From: Actinoplanes philippinensis
GTDB lineage: Bacteria; Actinomycetota; Actinomycetes; Mycobacteriales; Micromonosporaceae
Direction: 5' to 3'
Assembly (NCBI RefSeq): GCF_900113015.1
Contig: NZ_FONV01000011.1
Location: forward strand, 398,034 to 462,033
Length of the DNA: 64,000 nucleotides
The first letter of the stretch is position 1. Each line of letters starts with the position of its first letter. The notes under the pieces are model-generated. The model had not been told where the DNA came from and made no database searches. It was given only the letters and a program-made list of their open reading frames with translations. Both the position numbers and the translations under genes were made by a program. Below are positions 8,232 through 19,337 of this stretch, piece after piece.

Positions 8232-8925
8232 ACTCGATGCGCTCGGACTGGTCGAGGGCGGCGTAGGCCTGGCCGGCCAGCGAGTCGGCCACCGCGTCGG
8301 ACCACATCAGCCGGCGGACCAGCGGGCCCGCCGGCGGATACGGCCCCTGCCAGCCGAGCGCCACCGCGCCGGTCTCGCCCTCGGGGCCGGCGATGATCGC
8401 CTCCAGCGGGGTGAGGCCGCTGGCCCGGACCGCGAGGACGTGCACGCCCAGGCGATGCTCGTGCAGCTGGTGCAGCAGCATCGCGGCCCGCGCGCCCGGG
8501 GTGGCCTCGGGCGCCGGCATGGCCCGCCACGCCGCATACAGCGGCAGCCCGGCGGTGTCCACGTGGTCGGTGATCCGGTCGGCCAGGTCGATCAGCCGGG
8601 CCAGCCGGGGGAAGCCGCCGAGCTGGTCGGCGCCCCACTTGCAGAGCTCCCCCAGGTGCCATCGGGCGACCTCACTCGGGGCGGACGCCTTCACCGCCGC
8701 CTCCCAGCCGTCGGTGACCGCCTCCGGCGCGATGAACGCCAGCACCGCGGCCACCGTCTCGGACCGCACCTCGCCGAGCGCCCCGGCCCGGGCCGACACG
8801 TGATACGCCCAGCCGGACAGCCCCAGCAGCCGGGCGCCCTGGAGGGTCCGAGGGGATTCCGAGAAGGCCCGGAGGATCGTGGCGAGTCCCGTGCGAGCGT
8901 GGGCGGCGGCCTGTTCGGGGGTCAC
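8188..8925 (-). CDS. SCO6745-family protein
   Basis: A 245-residue soluble protein resembling the actinobacterial SCO6745 family, annotated from structure prediction as a winged-helix-like fold; no biochemical function is known to me. Supporting stretches are YHVSARAGALGEV near residue 42 and AAVLAFIAPEAV near residue 59, which match the family's RAAPLG and FNFxP-like positions. Start GTG 8925. It converges on and overlaps the MetRS paralogue by 44 bases. Assignment to the family is from recalled similarity and should be treated as tentative. Confidence 0.7.
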   Translation of the reverse strand: MTPEQAAAHARTGLATILRAFSESPRTLQGARLLGLSGWAYHVSARAGALGEVRSETVAAVLAFIAPEAVTDGWEAAVKASAPSEVARWHLGELCKWGADQLGGFPRLARLIDLADRITDHVDTAGLPLYAAWRAMPAPEATPGARAAMLLHQLHEHRLGVHVLAVRASGLTPLEAIIAGPEGETGAVALGWQGPYPPAGPLVRRLMWSDAVADSLAGQAYAALDQSERIEFTGLLESLGHRLVH

Positions 8926-8998
8926 CTGCCCGATTCTGCTCTCCTTGACCGTCTAAAGAAAATCTCCGTCGATCGTCCGAAGAGAACGCTCCCGCGAT

Positions 8999-9880
8999 CT
9001 ATGTCGCCTCCAGCTCGTCCAGCGCCCCTTGCACGTCCCCCACCCGGCGGCGGGCGGCCGCCGCATCGCGTTCGGCGGCACGGCGGGCGGTTTTGCGCCG
9101 GGCCACGTCGGCGACCGCCTCGGTACGCCGTCGTTCCAGCTCGGCGAGCTCCGCGTCGAGGTCCTCGACCAGGTGCTCGGCCTCCCGCTCGGCGTCCTCG
9201 GCGCGTTCCAGCCGCCCGTCGGCGCGCCGCTCGTCGGCCCGCGCGGTGTTCAGCTCCCGTTCCAGCTCCCGCCGGCGGCGCTCACTCTCCCGGCGACGCT
9301 GCTCCTCGGCGGCCCGCTCCCGGGTGGCGGCGGGCGGCTCCGGAGCGGCCTCCCCGGTCTCCGCGTCCTCGTCGGTGACCAGGCGCAACCGGGGCCGCGG
9401 CACCTCACCGAACCCGGCGTAGGAGACCGCCCGAATCAGCCGCCCCGACCGCACCTGCACGGCGATCTCCGGGTCGGCCAGCGCCGCCGTGAACGTCGCC
9501 TCCACATCCCCCAGCGGCAGCTTCCCGGCGGCCGTCCCGGACTCCTCGACGGCGAGCCGCCGGGCCGCCGCGACCAGCGACGAGACGAACTGCCGCCGCT
9601 GCGTCGACAGCTCCCGCAACTGGTCGCCGCGCAGCTCCCGCTGGGCGGCCCGCAGCGCGGTCGACAGCTCGACCAGCTCCTCGATCAGCTCGGGCCGCCG
9701 CAGCGCCACCAGGTTGACCACCCAGGCCGCCACCGTCGGCTTCTTGAGCGCGGCGAGCCGTTTGGCCGCGTCCCGGTCGCCGCCGCGGCGGGCGTCCTCG
9801 ATCGCGGCCGCACGCGCCGCCACGAACCCGTCCGGCGGCGCCTCGTAGAGCCGCCGGGTCACGACGTCGATGCCGAGCAC
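8999..9880 (-). CDS. Conserved hypothetical protein with a long charged coiled coil
   Basis: About 293 residues. The N-terminal third (LYEAPPDGFVAARAAA, then ALKKPTVAAWVVNLVA) matches a conserved actinobacterial protein of unknown function. The C-terminal third is a highly charged Arg/Glu/Ala helix, predicted coiled coil, from about residue 190 to the end. No catalytic motif or signal peptide is seen. GTG 9880 starts one base after the stop of the upstream hydrolase gene, indicating translational coupling; a later GTG at 9862 is also possible. Confidence 0.75.
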   Translation of the reverse strand: MLGIDVVTRRLYEAPPDGFVAARAAAIEDARRGGDRDAAKRLAALKKPTVAAWVVNLVALRRPELIEELVELSTALRAAQRELRGDQLRELSTQRRQFVSSLVAAARRLAVEESGTAAGKLPLGDVEATFTAALADPEIAVQVRSGRLIRAVSYAGFGEVPRPRLRLVTDEDAETGEAAPEPPAATRERAAEEQRRRESERRRRELERELNTARADERRADGRLERAEDAEREAEHLVEDLDAELAELERRRTEAVADVARRKTARRAAERDAAAARRRVGDVQGALDELEAT

Positions 9881-9881
9881 G

Positions 9882-10514
9882 TCAGTCCAGCGGGGTGCCC
9901 GGCGCCACCTGCCGGAACTTCGTCTCGGAGAAGGTCTCCAGATGTTTGCCGTAGATGGCCGACCCACGCTCGTTGATCAGCCCGTCGTGCAGGGCGAAGG
10001 CCTGCCCCGGACGGATCCCGCGGACGAACTCCAGCGACTCGGCGATCGTCGCCCACGGCGCGTTCAGCGGCACGAAGAGCGTCTCCACCTCGACGTCCGG
10101 CGCCACGAACGAGTCACCGGGGTGGTAGAGGTTGCCGGCGCCGTCGTCGACGAGGAACCCGAGGTTGGCGAAGACCGGCACGTACGGGTGGATGATCGCG
10201 TGCTGCCCGCCGAACGCCCGGACCCGATAGCCGGCCGCCTCGAACTCCTGCCCCGCGGCGACCGCGGTGGTGGCCGACGCGACGTCGGCGAGCAGTGGCA
10301 GCACCGCCTCGTGCGTGAAGATCCGCAGGTCCGGCCGCCGGGCGACGGCCGCCGTGACCGCCGCGACGTCGAGGTGGTCGGCGTGCTCGTGGGTGATGAG
10401 CACCGCGTCGGCGCCGTCCAATGCGGACGACTCGGAGAATTCGCCGGGATCGACGACGAGCACCCCCGTCCCCTCGATGCGTAGGCAGGAATGCGTGAAC
10501 TTCGTGACGCGCAC
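9882..10514 (-). CDS. Metallo-beta-lactamase-fold metal-dependent hydrolase (UlaG-like)
   Basis: A 210-residue hydrolase with the metal motif THEHADH (about residues 41-47), further metal ligands likely in GGQHAIIH and YHPGDSF, and a C-terminal FALHDGL. The family includes UlaG-type lactonases and RNases; the substrate here is not predictable. Start ATG 10514 (MRVTKFTHSCLRIE) fits the family N-terminus. It leads a two-gene unit with the coiled-coil protein, whose start lies one base after this stop. Confidence 0.88.
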   Translation of the reverse strand: MRVTKFTHSCLRIEGTGVLVVDPGEFSESSALDGADAVLITHEHADHLDVAAVTAAVARRPDLRIFTHEAVLPLLADVASATTAVAAGQEFEAAGYRVRAFGGQHAIIHPYVPVFANLGFLVDDGAGNLYHPGDSFVAPDVEVETLFVPLNAPWATIAESLEFVRGIRPGQAFALHDGLINERGSAIYGKHLETFSETKFRQVAPGTPLD

Positions 10515-10621
10515 GGGACCCCTCCGCTGCTGTTTTGTAACCGCTCACCCCGCAGTCTGCCGGAACCGGGATGTGCGTGCCGCACGTCCCACGGTCAGTG
10601 AAGACTCAGATCGGAGCTGCC

Positions 10622-11551
10622 ATGAGGAAACGGGGAATCGTCGCGGCGTTGCTGGCGGGCATGCTGCTCGCGGGTTGTGGCGCCGACTCCATGGATTCGA
10701 GTGAAAATGTCGCGGCCAAGCCGGCGGCGGGTGGCGCGGAGGGCGGCGGAGCAGCCGCCGACCGGGCGGCCGCTCCCGCCGGGGCCGCGCCGGAGCAGGG
10801 CAAGGACACCGCCGCACAGGCGCCTGACCTGCGGATAGATCAACGGTCGATCATCTACAACGGGTCGATCACGGTTCGGGTGGACAACGTCACCGACAAG
10901 GCCGCTCAGGTCACCGGCATCGCCGCCGGCAACGGCGGGTTCGTCGGCGGCGACGAGCGGCAGAGCGGCGACGGCTCGTCCACGGCGACCATCAAACTGC
11001 GCATCCCGGCCGACAAGTTCTCCGCTGTCGTCGACCAGCTCGCCAAGCTCGGCGACGAGGAGAACCGCGGCATCAACACCCAGGACGTCACCGAGGAGGT
11101 CGTCGACCTCGACGCCCGGATCGAGGTGCAGAAGGCCCGGGTGGAGAGCGGCAAGCGGCTCCTCGCCGAGGCCAAGTCCCTGGACGACCTGGTGATGCTG
11201 GAGCGTGAGGTCGCCTCCCGGGAGTCGGATCTGGCGTCGCTGGAGGCCAAGAAGCGCCGGCTCAGCGACCTCACGTCGCTCTCCACGATCACCGTCGTCC
11301 TGCTCGGCCCGAACGCGACGGTCACCGACGACGGCGACGACCCGGCCGGGTTCCTCGGCGGGCTCTCGAACGGCTGGAACGCTCTGGTCGCCTCGCTGGG
11401 CGTGCTGCTCACCGTGCTCGGCGCGCTGCTGCCCTGGATCATCGCCCTCGGCCTCCCGGCGTGGGCGATCGTCCATCTGCTCCGCCGCTACCGGCGCCGC
11501 AACACCCCGGTGGTCACCCCGGCTGCCGAGGCTTCCACATCAACCCCCTGA
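10622..11551 (+). CDS. DUF4349-domain lipoprotein
   Basis: A 309-residue exported lipoprotein. A lipobox LLAGC follows the basic N-terminus MRKRG and a short hydrophobic core, so the mature protein starts at about Cys19. An Ala/Gly-rich linker leads to a DUF4349 domain with a beta-rich start (IIYNGSITVRV), a coiled-coil middle (about residues 165-225) and a C-terminal membrane helix with a basic RRYRRR tail. Such proteins are anchored at both ends in the membrane; their function is unknown. ATG 10622 has GGAG six bases upstream. Confidence 0.88.
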   Translation: MRKRGIVAALLAGMLLAGCGADSMDSSENVAAKPAAGGAEGGGAAADRAAAPAGAAPEQGKDTAAQAPDLRIDQRSIIYNGSITVRVDNVTDKAAQVTGIAAGNGGFVGGDERQSGDGSSTATIKLRIPADKFSAVVDQLAKLGDEENRGINTQDVTEEVVDLDARIEVQKARVESGKRLLAEAKSLDDLVMLEREVASRESDLASLEAKKRRLSDLTSLSTITVVLLGPNATVTDDGDDPAGFLGGLSNGWNALVASLGVLLTVLGALLPWIIALGLPAWAIVHLLRRYRRRNTPVVTPAAEASTSTP

Positions 11552-11644
11552 CGGGGAAACGACCACCCCCGGCAGCAGAACGGCGGCCCCACCACCCCGC
11601 GATATCCGCGAGGACGTAGCCACGGAGCGACCCGCAAAATGCCG

Positions 11645-11719
11645 CCGGTGAGGAGGCGAGTGATTTTTCGACGTCCGCGGGGTTTGCGGGCGGCGGAAAA
11701 TCACTCGCCTCCTCACCGG
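11645..11719. terminator. Long perfect inverted repeat between convergent genes
   Basis: Arms 11645-11667 and 11697-11719 are a perfect 23-bp inverted repeat (extendable to about 26 bp with G-T pairs) around a loop of roughly 23-29 bases. The left arm ends in a T-run and the right arm begins with an A-run, so it can terminate transcription from both sides. Imperfect complementarity continues outside the arms (CGCAAAATGCC against GGCGTTTTGCC). Confidence 0.75.
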
Positions 11720-11761
11720 TCAAAAGGCGTTTTGCCGCGGAGCGAAGCGAAGCCAATCAGC

Positions 11762-13018
11762 TCAGAACGCGCCGGTGGACAGCGCGGCCAGGGCGGTGTG
11801 GGCCATCACCCGGACGCCGTAGCCGATGCAGCTCTCGTCCACGTCGAAGTCGCCCTGGTGCAGGTCGTGCCGCACATCGGAGCCCGGACGGCCGGTGCCG
11901 AGCCGGATCATCGCGCCGGGCACGTGCTCCAGGTAGAACGAGAAGTCCTCGCCGCCCATGCTGAGTTCGGCCTCGACCACCCGGTCCGGGCCGAGCGCCG
12001 CCCCCGCCGCGCCCGCGATGATCGCCGACGCCATCCGGTCGTTGATCACCGGCGGGACGCCGCGGATGTAGTTGACGTCGACCTCGGCGCCGGTCGGCGC
12101 GACCACCTCACGGATCAGCCGGGTGATCAGCTCGGGCGCGTCACGCCAGGCCTCCCGGCTGAGCACCCGCACGGTCCCGCGGACCTCGCCCGCGCCGGGG
12201 ATCGCGTTGAACGCCTGCCCGGCGTGCACCGACCCCCACACCAGCGACAGCCCGGCGCGCGGGTCCATCCGGCGGCTGAGCAGCGCCGGGACGTCGACGA
12301 TGATCCGGCCGAGGGCGTGCACCAGGTCGGCGGTGAGGTGCGGCCGGGCGGTGTGCCCGCCGGGCCCGGTGAGCTTGACCTCGACCGCGTCGGCGGCAGC
12401 GGTGAACGGCCCGGAGCGGACGCCGACCAGCCCGGCCGGCAGTTGCGGGTAGCAGTGCAGCGCGTAGATGGCGTCGACGTCCTTGAGCGCGCCGGCGGCG
12501 ATCACCTCGGGCGCGCCGGACGGCATCGCCTCCTCGGCCGGCTGGAAGATCAGCCGGACCCGGCCGGGCAGCAGCCCCTGCTCGTTGAGCTGGGCGAGCG
12601 CCATGCCGAGGCCGAGCACGATGGTGGTGTGCACGTCGTGGCCGCACGCGTGCGCCTGACCGTCGACGGTGCTGCGGTACGGCACGTCCTTGAGGTCCTG
12701 CAGCGGCAGCGAGTCGATGTCGGCCCGGAACGCGATGGTGCGGGGACCCTCGCCGATGTCGCAGACGACCCCGTTGCCACGCGGCATCATCCGCGGGGAG
12801 AGACCGGCGACGACCAGCTCACGGGCGATCAGGGCGGCAGTCTCGAACTCGGAGTGTGACGGCTCGGGGTGTGCGTGGATGTGCCGTCGAATCGCTACCA
12901 GCTCGGCGCCCCTCGAAGCGAGCCAGCGATCCAGCCGGCCGGGGAGCGGGTCGGTTCCGGGCAGCTGCCCGGGCCACGACGTATCGGCGCCTTCCGGCGC
13001 CTCCAGAGCAGTAGTCAC
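11762..13018 (-). CDS. M20-family amidohydrolase/peptidase
   Basis: A 418-residue metal-dependent hydrolase of the M20D type (hippurate, indole-acetyl-amino acid or N-acyl amino acid hydrolases). Visible motifs are HIHAHPEPSHSE (about residues 45-56), ACGHDVHT with metal-binding His and Asp, QPAEE with the catalytic Glu, GPGGHTARP in the dimerisation region and MGGEDFSFYL near the C-terminus. It is cytoplasmic, with no signal peptide. It corresponds in position to the amiA1/amiB1 pair of the mycobacterial neighbourhood, here as a single gene. Substrate unknown. Confidence 0.92.
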   Translation of the reverse strand: MTTALEAPEGADTSWPGQLPGTDPLPGRLDRWLASRGAELVAIRRHIHAHPEPSHSEFETAALIARELVVAGLSPRMMPRGNGVVCDIGEGPRTIAFRADIDSLPLQDLKDVPYRSTVDGQAHACGHDVHTTIVLGLGMALAQLNEQGLLPGRVRLIFQPAEEAMPSGAPEVIAAGALKDVDAIYALHCYPQLPAGLVGVRSGPFTAAADAVEVKLTGPGGHTARPHLTADLVHALGRIIVDVPALLSRRMDPRAGLSLVWGSVHAGQAFNAIPGAGEVRGTVRVLSREAWRDAPELITRLIREVVAPTGAEVDVNYIRGVPPVINDRMASAIIAGAAGAALGPDRVVEAELSMGGEDFSFYLEHVPGAMIRLGTGRPGSDVRHDLHQGDFDVDESCIGYGVRVMAHTALAALSTGAF

Positions 13019-13234
13019 TTCGGCTTCCGTATCACTCTCGAAGATTCGTCGGTTTACGCAACGCGCGACAGCTTAGTCCCGTTTGTGGTGACGCTGTGTA
13101 ACGGTCGCGTAAAGAGGTGCTCACGCCCCGGCCGAGGTAGGGCGGGCACACGGGAGATCGTCCCGGCCCGCCACCCCCTCAACGGGTAGTGGATCGCGGA
13201 GGTGACGCGACACACTACGAGTACGTCGAGCAGC

Positions 13235-14800
<1,566 letters not shown>

Positions 14801-14910
14801 AGGTGAAATCCTAAGACTCGTTCAGGCGTCCGACCGTGAGGAATTTGCCACCCTCCGTCCTTGACGCGTCCACCCTCGGCCACTCGGCCACTACGGAGGG
14901 TCGAAGTGTC

Positions 14911-16947
14911 GTGAACACTGAGGTCGTGACTTTCATTCGGGGGGTGACGGCAGGCAAGATAGCGGGGTTGGTCGACAGCCCCTATACCCCCTCGGTGGCA
15001 TCCTCAGTGACTCAATCTCCGACGTGGAGCGGCGGGAACGCGGCTCCCCCCAGCGGACGCGCCGCCCCGGGCACGCTAATCGGCGGGCGGTACACGCTGC
15101 GCGCCGCGGTGGGTCACGGCGGCATGGGAACGGTGTGGCGGGCGGCGGACACGCTGCTCCGCCGTGACGTGGCGATCAAGGAGGTCATCCTCCCGCCCGG
15201 GCTGGCGCCCAGCGACCGCGACGCGATGTATGAGCGGACCATGCGGGAGGCCCGGGCGGCGGCGGCGCTGCAGCACCCGGCCGTGGTGCAGGTCTACGAC
15301 GTCGTCCACGAGAACGGCCGTCCGTGGATCGTGATGGAGCTGCTGGACGCGCGCAGCCTCGCCGACATGGTGATCGAGGACGGGCCGGTCTCCCCGCGGG
15401 TGGTGGCCAAGATCGGCATCGCGCTGCTCGGCGCTCTCGAGGTGGCCCACGCGCACGGGGTGCTGCACCGTGATGTGAAGCCGGCGAACGTGCTGATCTG
15501 CGGTGACGGCCGCTGTGTGCTGACCGACTTCGGCGTCGCCCGGATGCCCACCGACGTGCAGCTGACCACGCCGGGCATGGTCCTGGGCTCGCCGCACTTC
15601 ATCTCCCCGGAGCGGGCCATGGGCCACGACTTCGGCCCGCCGAGCGACCTGTTCTCGCTGGGCGTCACGCTCTACACCGCGATCGAGGGCCGGCCGCCGT
15701 TCGACAAGGGCGACCCCATCGAGACGATGCACTCGGTCGTCGAGGACCCGCCCGCCCCGGTCGTCCGGGCCGGCTCGCTGACCCCGGTGCTGATGGGCCT
15801 GCTGGAGAAGAACCCGGCCCAGCGGATGGACGTGCAGACCGCCCGGACCATCCTTCGGCAGCAACTGGCCGGCCCGCTGGCCAGCAAGAACCCGCCGCAC
15901 ATGATGACCGACCCGTATTCGGTGGTCCCGTCGCCGCGGCCGGTCAGCCCGGCGCCGGCCGAGACCCAGCCCATCCCGCCGCAGCCGACCGGCCAGATCG
16001 GCGGCCGGGCGATGCTGACCCCGGGCGAGTCGCTCACCGACCACCTGGCCAAGCTCGAACAGCAGAACTCGGGTGGCCGCCGGCGCGCCCCCGAGCCGCC
16101 CGCTCCGGCCGGCCCGGGCGCGAGCATCCCGACCGGCGCCATGCCGGCCCACAAGCTGCCCACCAACAGCGGCCGTCCCGGTGGGGACACGACCAGCGTC
16201 ATCCCGCCGCAGGGCCCGTGGGGTCAGCAGCCCGGCGGCGCCCGTCCGGGCACCGTGGTGATGAGCCCGGCCGCGAAACGCCGCGCCACCATCGACAAGG
16301 TGGTCGGCACCGCGAAGGAGACCACGGAGAAGGCGGTCACCACGTTCAAGTCGTGGCCGCGCAACAAGCAGCTGATCTCCGGCGGCGCGGCCGCCGCGGT
16401 GATCCTAGTGCTGGTGCTGGTCTTCGCCATGACCGGGCCGGACGACACTCCCCAGCCCACGCCGCAGGCCGGCGGGCAGCCGAGCAACGCCGCCGCTGCG
16501 GCCGGCTTCGAAACGCAGGACTACAAGGGCAAGACCGCGGTCAGCGTGAAGGTGCCGGCCGGCTGGAGCCGGGTGGCAAGCGGCAACTACGTCGACTATG
16601 TCGACCCGGAGGACAAACTCCAGAAGGTGCGCGTCCTGGTCGAGCCCGGTTCGATCGAGCCGACCCGGTTCGTCACCCAGACCGCCCCGGCCGGGCTGAA
16701 GAAGGGCAAGACCTGCCCCGACCCGTTCAACCTGGTCGCCACTGAGGAGGTGACCGTCTCCGGAAACCCCGGCGCTCAGCTCGAGTACACCTGCGGCGAG
16801 GGAGCCGACAGGCGTCACGGCATCTGGCGTATGACCACGGTCGGCGGCAAGATGTACTCCTTCTATCTCACCACCACCGACACCAAGTTCGCCGAGAGCA
16901 AGAAGTACTTCGACGCCATGGCGTCGACCTTCCAGCTCAACCTGTGA
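14911..16947 (+). CDS. Membrane Ser/Thr protein kinase (PknB-like)
   Basis: About 678 residues. The kinase domain has a glycine loop (VGHGGMGTVW), catalytic Lys in VAIKEV (about residue 89), HRDVKPANV (about 185), DFGVA (about 207) and a SPERAMG P+1 element. A Pro-rich juxtamembrane linker of about 200 residues precedes a single transmembrane helix (about 491-510) and an extracytoplasmic domain of about 165 residues, which probably senses an envelope signal; it does not look like PASTA repeats. GTG 14911 was chosen because GGAGG lies about 11-14 bases upstream; a longer start at 14836 and a shorter one at 14995 are possible. A strong hairpin follows. Confidence 0.93.
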   Translation: MNTEVVTFIRGVTAGKIAGLVDSPYTPSVASSVTQSPTWSGGNAAPPSGRAAPGTLIGGRYTLRAAVGHGGMGTVWRAADTLLRRDVAIKEVILPPGLAPSDRDAMYERTMREARAAAALQHPAVVQVYDVVHENGRPWIVMELLDARSLADMVIEDGPVSPRVVAKIGIALLGALEVAHAHGVLHRDVKPANVLICGDGRCVLTDFGVARMPTDVQLTTPGMVLGSPHFISPERAMGHDFGPPSDLFSLGVTLYTAIEGRPPFDKGDPIETMHSVVEDPPAPVVRAGSLTPVLMGLLEKNPAQRMDVQTARTILRQQLAGPLASKNPPHMMTDPYSVVPSPRPVSPAPAETQPIPPQPTGQIGGRAMLTPGESLTDHLAKLEQQNSGGRRRAPEPPAPAGPGASIPTGAMPAHKLPTNSGRPGGDTTSVIPPQGPWGQQPGGARPGTVVMSPAAKRRATIDKVVGTAKETTEKAVTTFKSWPRNKQLISGGAAAAVILVLVLVFAMTGPDDTPQPTPQAGGQPSNAAAAAGFETQDYKGKTAVSVKVPAGWSRVASGNYVDYVDPEDKLQKVRVLVEPGSIEPTRFVTQTAPAGLKKGKTCPDPFNLVATEEVTVSGNPGAQLEYTCGEGADRRHGIWRMTTVGGKMYSFYLTTTDTKFAESKKYFDAMASTFQLNL

Positions 16948-16959
16948 GACGCGGACGAC

Positions 16960-16995
16960 GATGAGGGGCCGGCGCATTCGCGCCGGCCCCTCATC
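16960..16995. terminator. Perfect 16-bp hairpin, bidirectional terminator
   Basis: Arms 16960-16975 and 16980-16995 pair perfectly around the loop ATTC, between the kinase gene and the convergent small secreted protein gene. There is no T-run, as is common for actinobacterial terminators. Confidence 0.8.
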
Positions 16996-16998
16996 GGT

Positions 16999-17397
16999 TC
17001 AGCACGGGTTGTCGGCCCCGCCGTTGTTGAGGTAAGCGTCCGACATCCAGCCCTCCGGATCGCCGACGGCCCCCAGGTGCACACGAGACCAGGTGGTGTA
17101 GGTGGTTCCGTTACGCGTGACCGCGTCGCCCTGGACGTAGCACCAGGGGTACATGTTGGTGCCCGAGGAGAACCGGTCGATCAGGCCACATGAGCTGTGC
17201 GGCCCCTGCCGCATCGCCACGTTCGACCCCGTGACCTGGATGTAAGTGGGATTGTGATTGTCCCTGTCTGAATAGCCGTGCGAGCAGGAGGCCGCAGCCG
17301 GTGAGGCCGGGGCGAGCAGCACACCACCCACCGCGGTGGCGAGGACGGCAATGGCCGGCCAGACGGTGACACGCAACATCCGGGACACGAGACGCAT
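16999..17397 (-). CDS. Small secreted protein, SH3-like
   Basis: A 132-residue protein with a Sec signal peptide (basic MRLVSRMLRV, hydrophobic core, probable cleavage at SPAAAS about residues 32-37). The mature part of roughly 95 residues contains four Cys and an SH3b-like pattern (VAMRQGPHSSCGLI, then VQGDAV and WSRVHL and GWMSDAYL). It may bind the cell wall, but no enzyme motif is seen. It is convergent with the kinase gene. Confidence 0.8.
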   Translation of the reverse strand: MRLVSRMLRVTVWPAIAVLATAVGGVLLAPASPAAASCSHGYSDRDNHNPTYIQVTGSNVAMRQGPHSSCGLIDRFSSGTNMYPWCYVQGDAVTRNGTTYTTWSRVHLGAVGDPEGWMSDAYLNNGGADNPC

Positions 17398-17644
17398 TCA
17401 CTCTCCTATGCACTCTTCGTCACTTGCCGTGACATTCACCGAACCTTACATCGCCATCTGTCACTATTGAAGATCTCCCATTAATTGCCGATGGCCGGGG
17501 CCCGCGGCCGCACGGACCGTCAGATCCGCTCCGGCCGGGCTCAAGCAGGGCGGGACCACCGCCGACGCCGCCCTCCACGTCACCAAGAGGGCCGGCAGCC
17601 CGGCCCCGGCCTGCCGGCCGGTGCGATTGTGCTATCAATCCCTG

Positions 17645-19294
17645 ATGGCACCAGAAGTTGATGTTGACCTGATCGCCCGGGCCGAGGCCTGGCTCGCCGA
17701 CGATCCCGATCCGGTGGGCCGGGCCGAGTTGCGCGCGGTCCTGGACGGCTTACCGGGCACCGCGGTGGAGCTGAGCGACAGGTTCTCCGGACCGCTCACC
17801 TTCGGCACCGCGGGGCTGCGCGGCCGGCTCCGCGCCGGGCCGAACGGGATGAACCTCGCGGTGGTGACCCGCGCGGCGGCCGGTCTGGTCGGCTGGCTGG
17901 CCGCACAGGGCGGTGAGGGCCCCCTGGTGATCGGCTACGACGCCCGGCACGGCTCCCGCGAGTTCGCCGAGCGGACCGCCCGCGTCGCCACCGGCGCCGG
18001 GCGAGCGGCGCTGCTGTTGCCGGGCCCGCTGCCGACGCCGGTGCTGGCCTACGCGGTGCGGGCGCTGGACGCGGTCGCCGGCGTGATGGTCACCGCCAGT
18101 CACAACCCGCCGCAGGACAACGGTTACAAGGTCTATCTGGGCGCGGGCCTGGGCGGTCCGGCCGGATCGGGGGCGCAGATCGTGCCGCCGGCCGACGCCG
18201 GCATCGAGGCGGCCATCCGGGCGGTGGAGAGCGCCGCGTCGGTTCCGCTGGGCGATCCGGGCACGGTTCTCGGGGACGAGGTCCTTTCGGGGTACGTCCG
18301 GAGCGCCGCCGCGGTCCTGTCCGGGAACGGCCCGCGTGACCTGGCCGTCGCGTACACCCCGATGCACGGCGTCGGCGCGTCCACCGCCGCCGCCGCGTTC
18401 GCCGCCGCCGGTTTCCCGGCCCCCGCGATCGTCGCCGAGCAGGCCGAGCCGGATCCCGCCTTCCCGACCGTGGCGTTCCCCAACCCGGAGGAGCCGGGCG
18501 CCATGGACCTGCTGCTGGCGCTGGCCGCCCGGACCGGCGCGGACCTGGCGATCGCCAACGACCCGGACGCCGACCGCTGTGCCGTGGCGATCCCGGCCGG
18601 CGACGGGTGGCGGCCGCTGCGCGGTGACGAGCTGGGCGCGCTGCTCGCCGACCACCTGATCCGCCGCGGCGTCCCCGGCCTGTACGCGACCACGATCGTC
18701 TCGTCGTCGCTGGTGGGCCGCCTGTGCGCGGCGCGGGGCGTGCCCTACGCCGAGACGCTGACCGGCTTCAAGTGGATCGTGCGGGCCGCCGAGGATCTGG
18801 CGTTCGGCTACGAGGAGGCGCTCGGCTACTGCGTCGCCCCGGCTCTGGTGCGGGACAAGGACGGCATCACCGCCGCGCTGACCGTCGCCGAGCTGGCCGC
18901 CACGCTGAAGACGGAGGGCCGCACGCTGGCCGACCGGCTGGACGAGCTGGCCGCCGAGTTCGGGCTGCACGCCACCGACCAGCTGTCGGTCCGGGTGGAC
19001 GACCTCGCAGAGATCGGCCGGGCGATGGGCCGCGCCCGGCAGAGCCCGCCGGCCACCCTGCTCGGCGCCCCGGTGACGGAGGTGGTGGACCTGCTCCCGG
19101 AGAACGACGTGCTGACCTTCCGGACCGCCACGGCACGGGTCGTGATCCGGCCGTCGGGGACGGAACCCAAGCTCAAGGCGTACCTCGAAGTGGTCGAACC
19201 GGTCGCCGAAGGCGGCCCTGGCGAAGCCCGCGACCGGGCCGCGACCGCTCTCGCCGGCCTGCGCACCGAGATCGCCGCGACGCTCGGCGTGTGA
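17645..19294 (+). CDS. pmmB: Phosphohexomutase (phosphomannomutase/phosphoglucomutase)
   Basis: A 549-residue alpha-D-phosphohexomutase that moves phosphate between C1 and C6 of hexoses. The phosphoserine loop is TASHNPPQDNGYKVY (Ser about residue 151), the Mg site NDPDADRCAV (about residue 305), the sugar loop GYEEALGY and the phosphate-binding RPSGTEPKLKAY near the C-terminus. Start ATG 17645 (MAPEVDVDLIARA) gives a family-like N-terminus. Equivalent genes lie beside the salvage cluster in other actinobacteria; products would feed mannose- or glucose-containing envelope polymers. Confidence 0.93.
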   Translation: MAPEVDVDLIARAEAWLADDPDPVGRAELRAVLDGLPGTAVELSDRFSGPLTFGTAGLRGRLRAGPNGMNLAVVTRAAAGLVGWLAAQGGEGPLVIGYDARHGSREFAERTARVATGAGRAALLLPGPLPTPVLAYAVRALDAVAGVMVTASHNPPQDNGYKVYLGAGLGGPAGSGAQIVPPADAGIEAAIRAVESAASVPLGDPGTVLGDEVLSGYVRSAAAVLSGNGPRDLAVAYTPMHGVGASTAAAAFAAAGFPAPAIVAEQAEPDPAFPTVAFPNPEEPGAMDLLLALAARTGADLAIANDPDADRCAVAIPAGDGWRPLRGDELGALLADHLIRRGVPGLYATTIVSSSLVGRLCAARGVPYAETLTGFKWIVRAAEDLAFGYEEALGYCVAPALVRDKDGITAALTVAELAATLKTEGRTLADRLDELAAEFGLHATDQLSVRVDDLAEIGRAMGRARQSPPATLLGAPVTEVVDLLPENDVLTFRTATARVVIRPSGTEPKLKAYLEVVEPVAEGGPGEARDRAATALAGLRTEIAATLGV

Positions 19295-19302
19295 CCGGCC
19301 CG

Positions 19303-19329
19303 CCCGGGGCTTCCGCGTGAAGCCCCGGG
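19303..19329. terminator. Hairpin between pmmB and GPP34 gene
   Basis: Eleven-bp perfect arms (19303-19313 and 19319-19329) with a five-base loop sit between convergent genes and can serve both strands. Confidence 0.75.
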
Positions 19330-19337
19330 AGACGGCG

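Noticed and set aside
13053..13113. Inverted TTTACGC/GCGTAAA pair upstream of the amidohydrolase gene
   Set aside because: Seven-base arms 47 bases apart are likely by chance and do not align with a clear promoter.
14836..14910. Longer N-terminus for the Ser/Thr kinase
   Set aside because: The added 25 residues have no conserved feature, and GTG 14911 has a better ribosome site.
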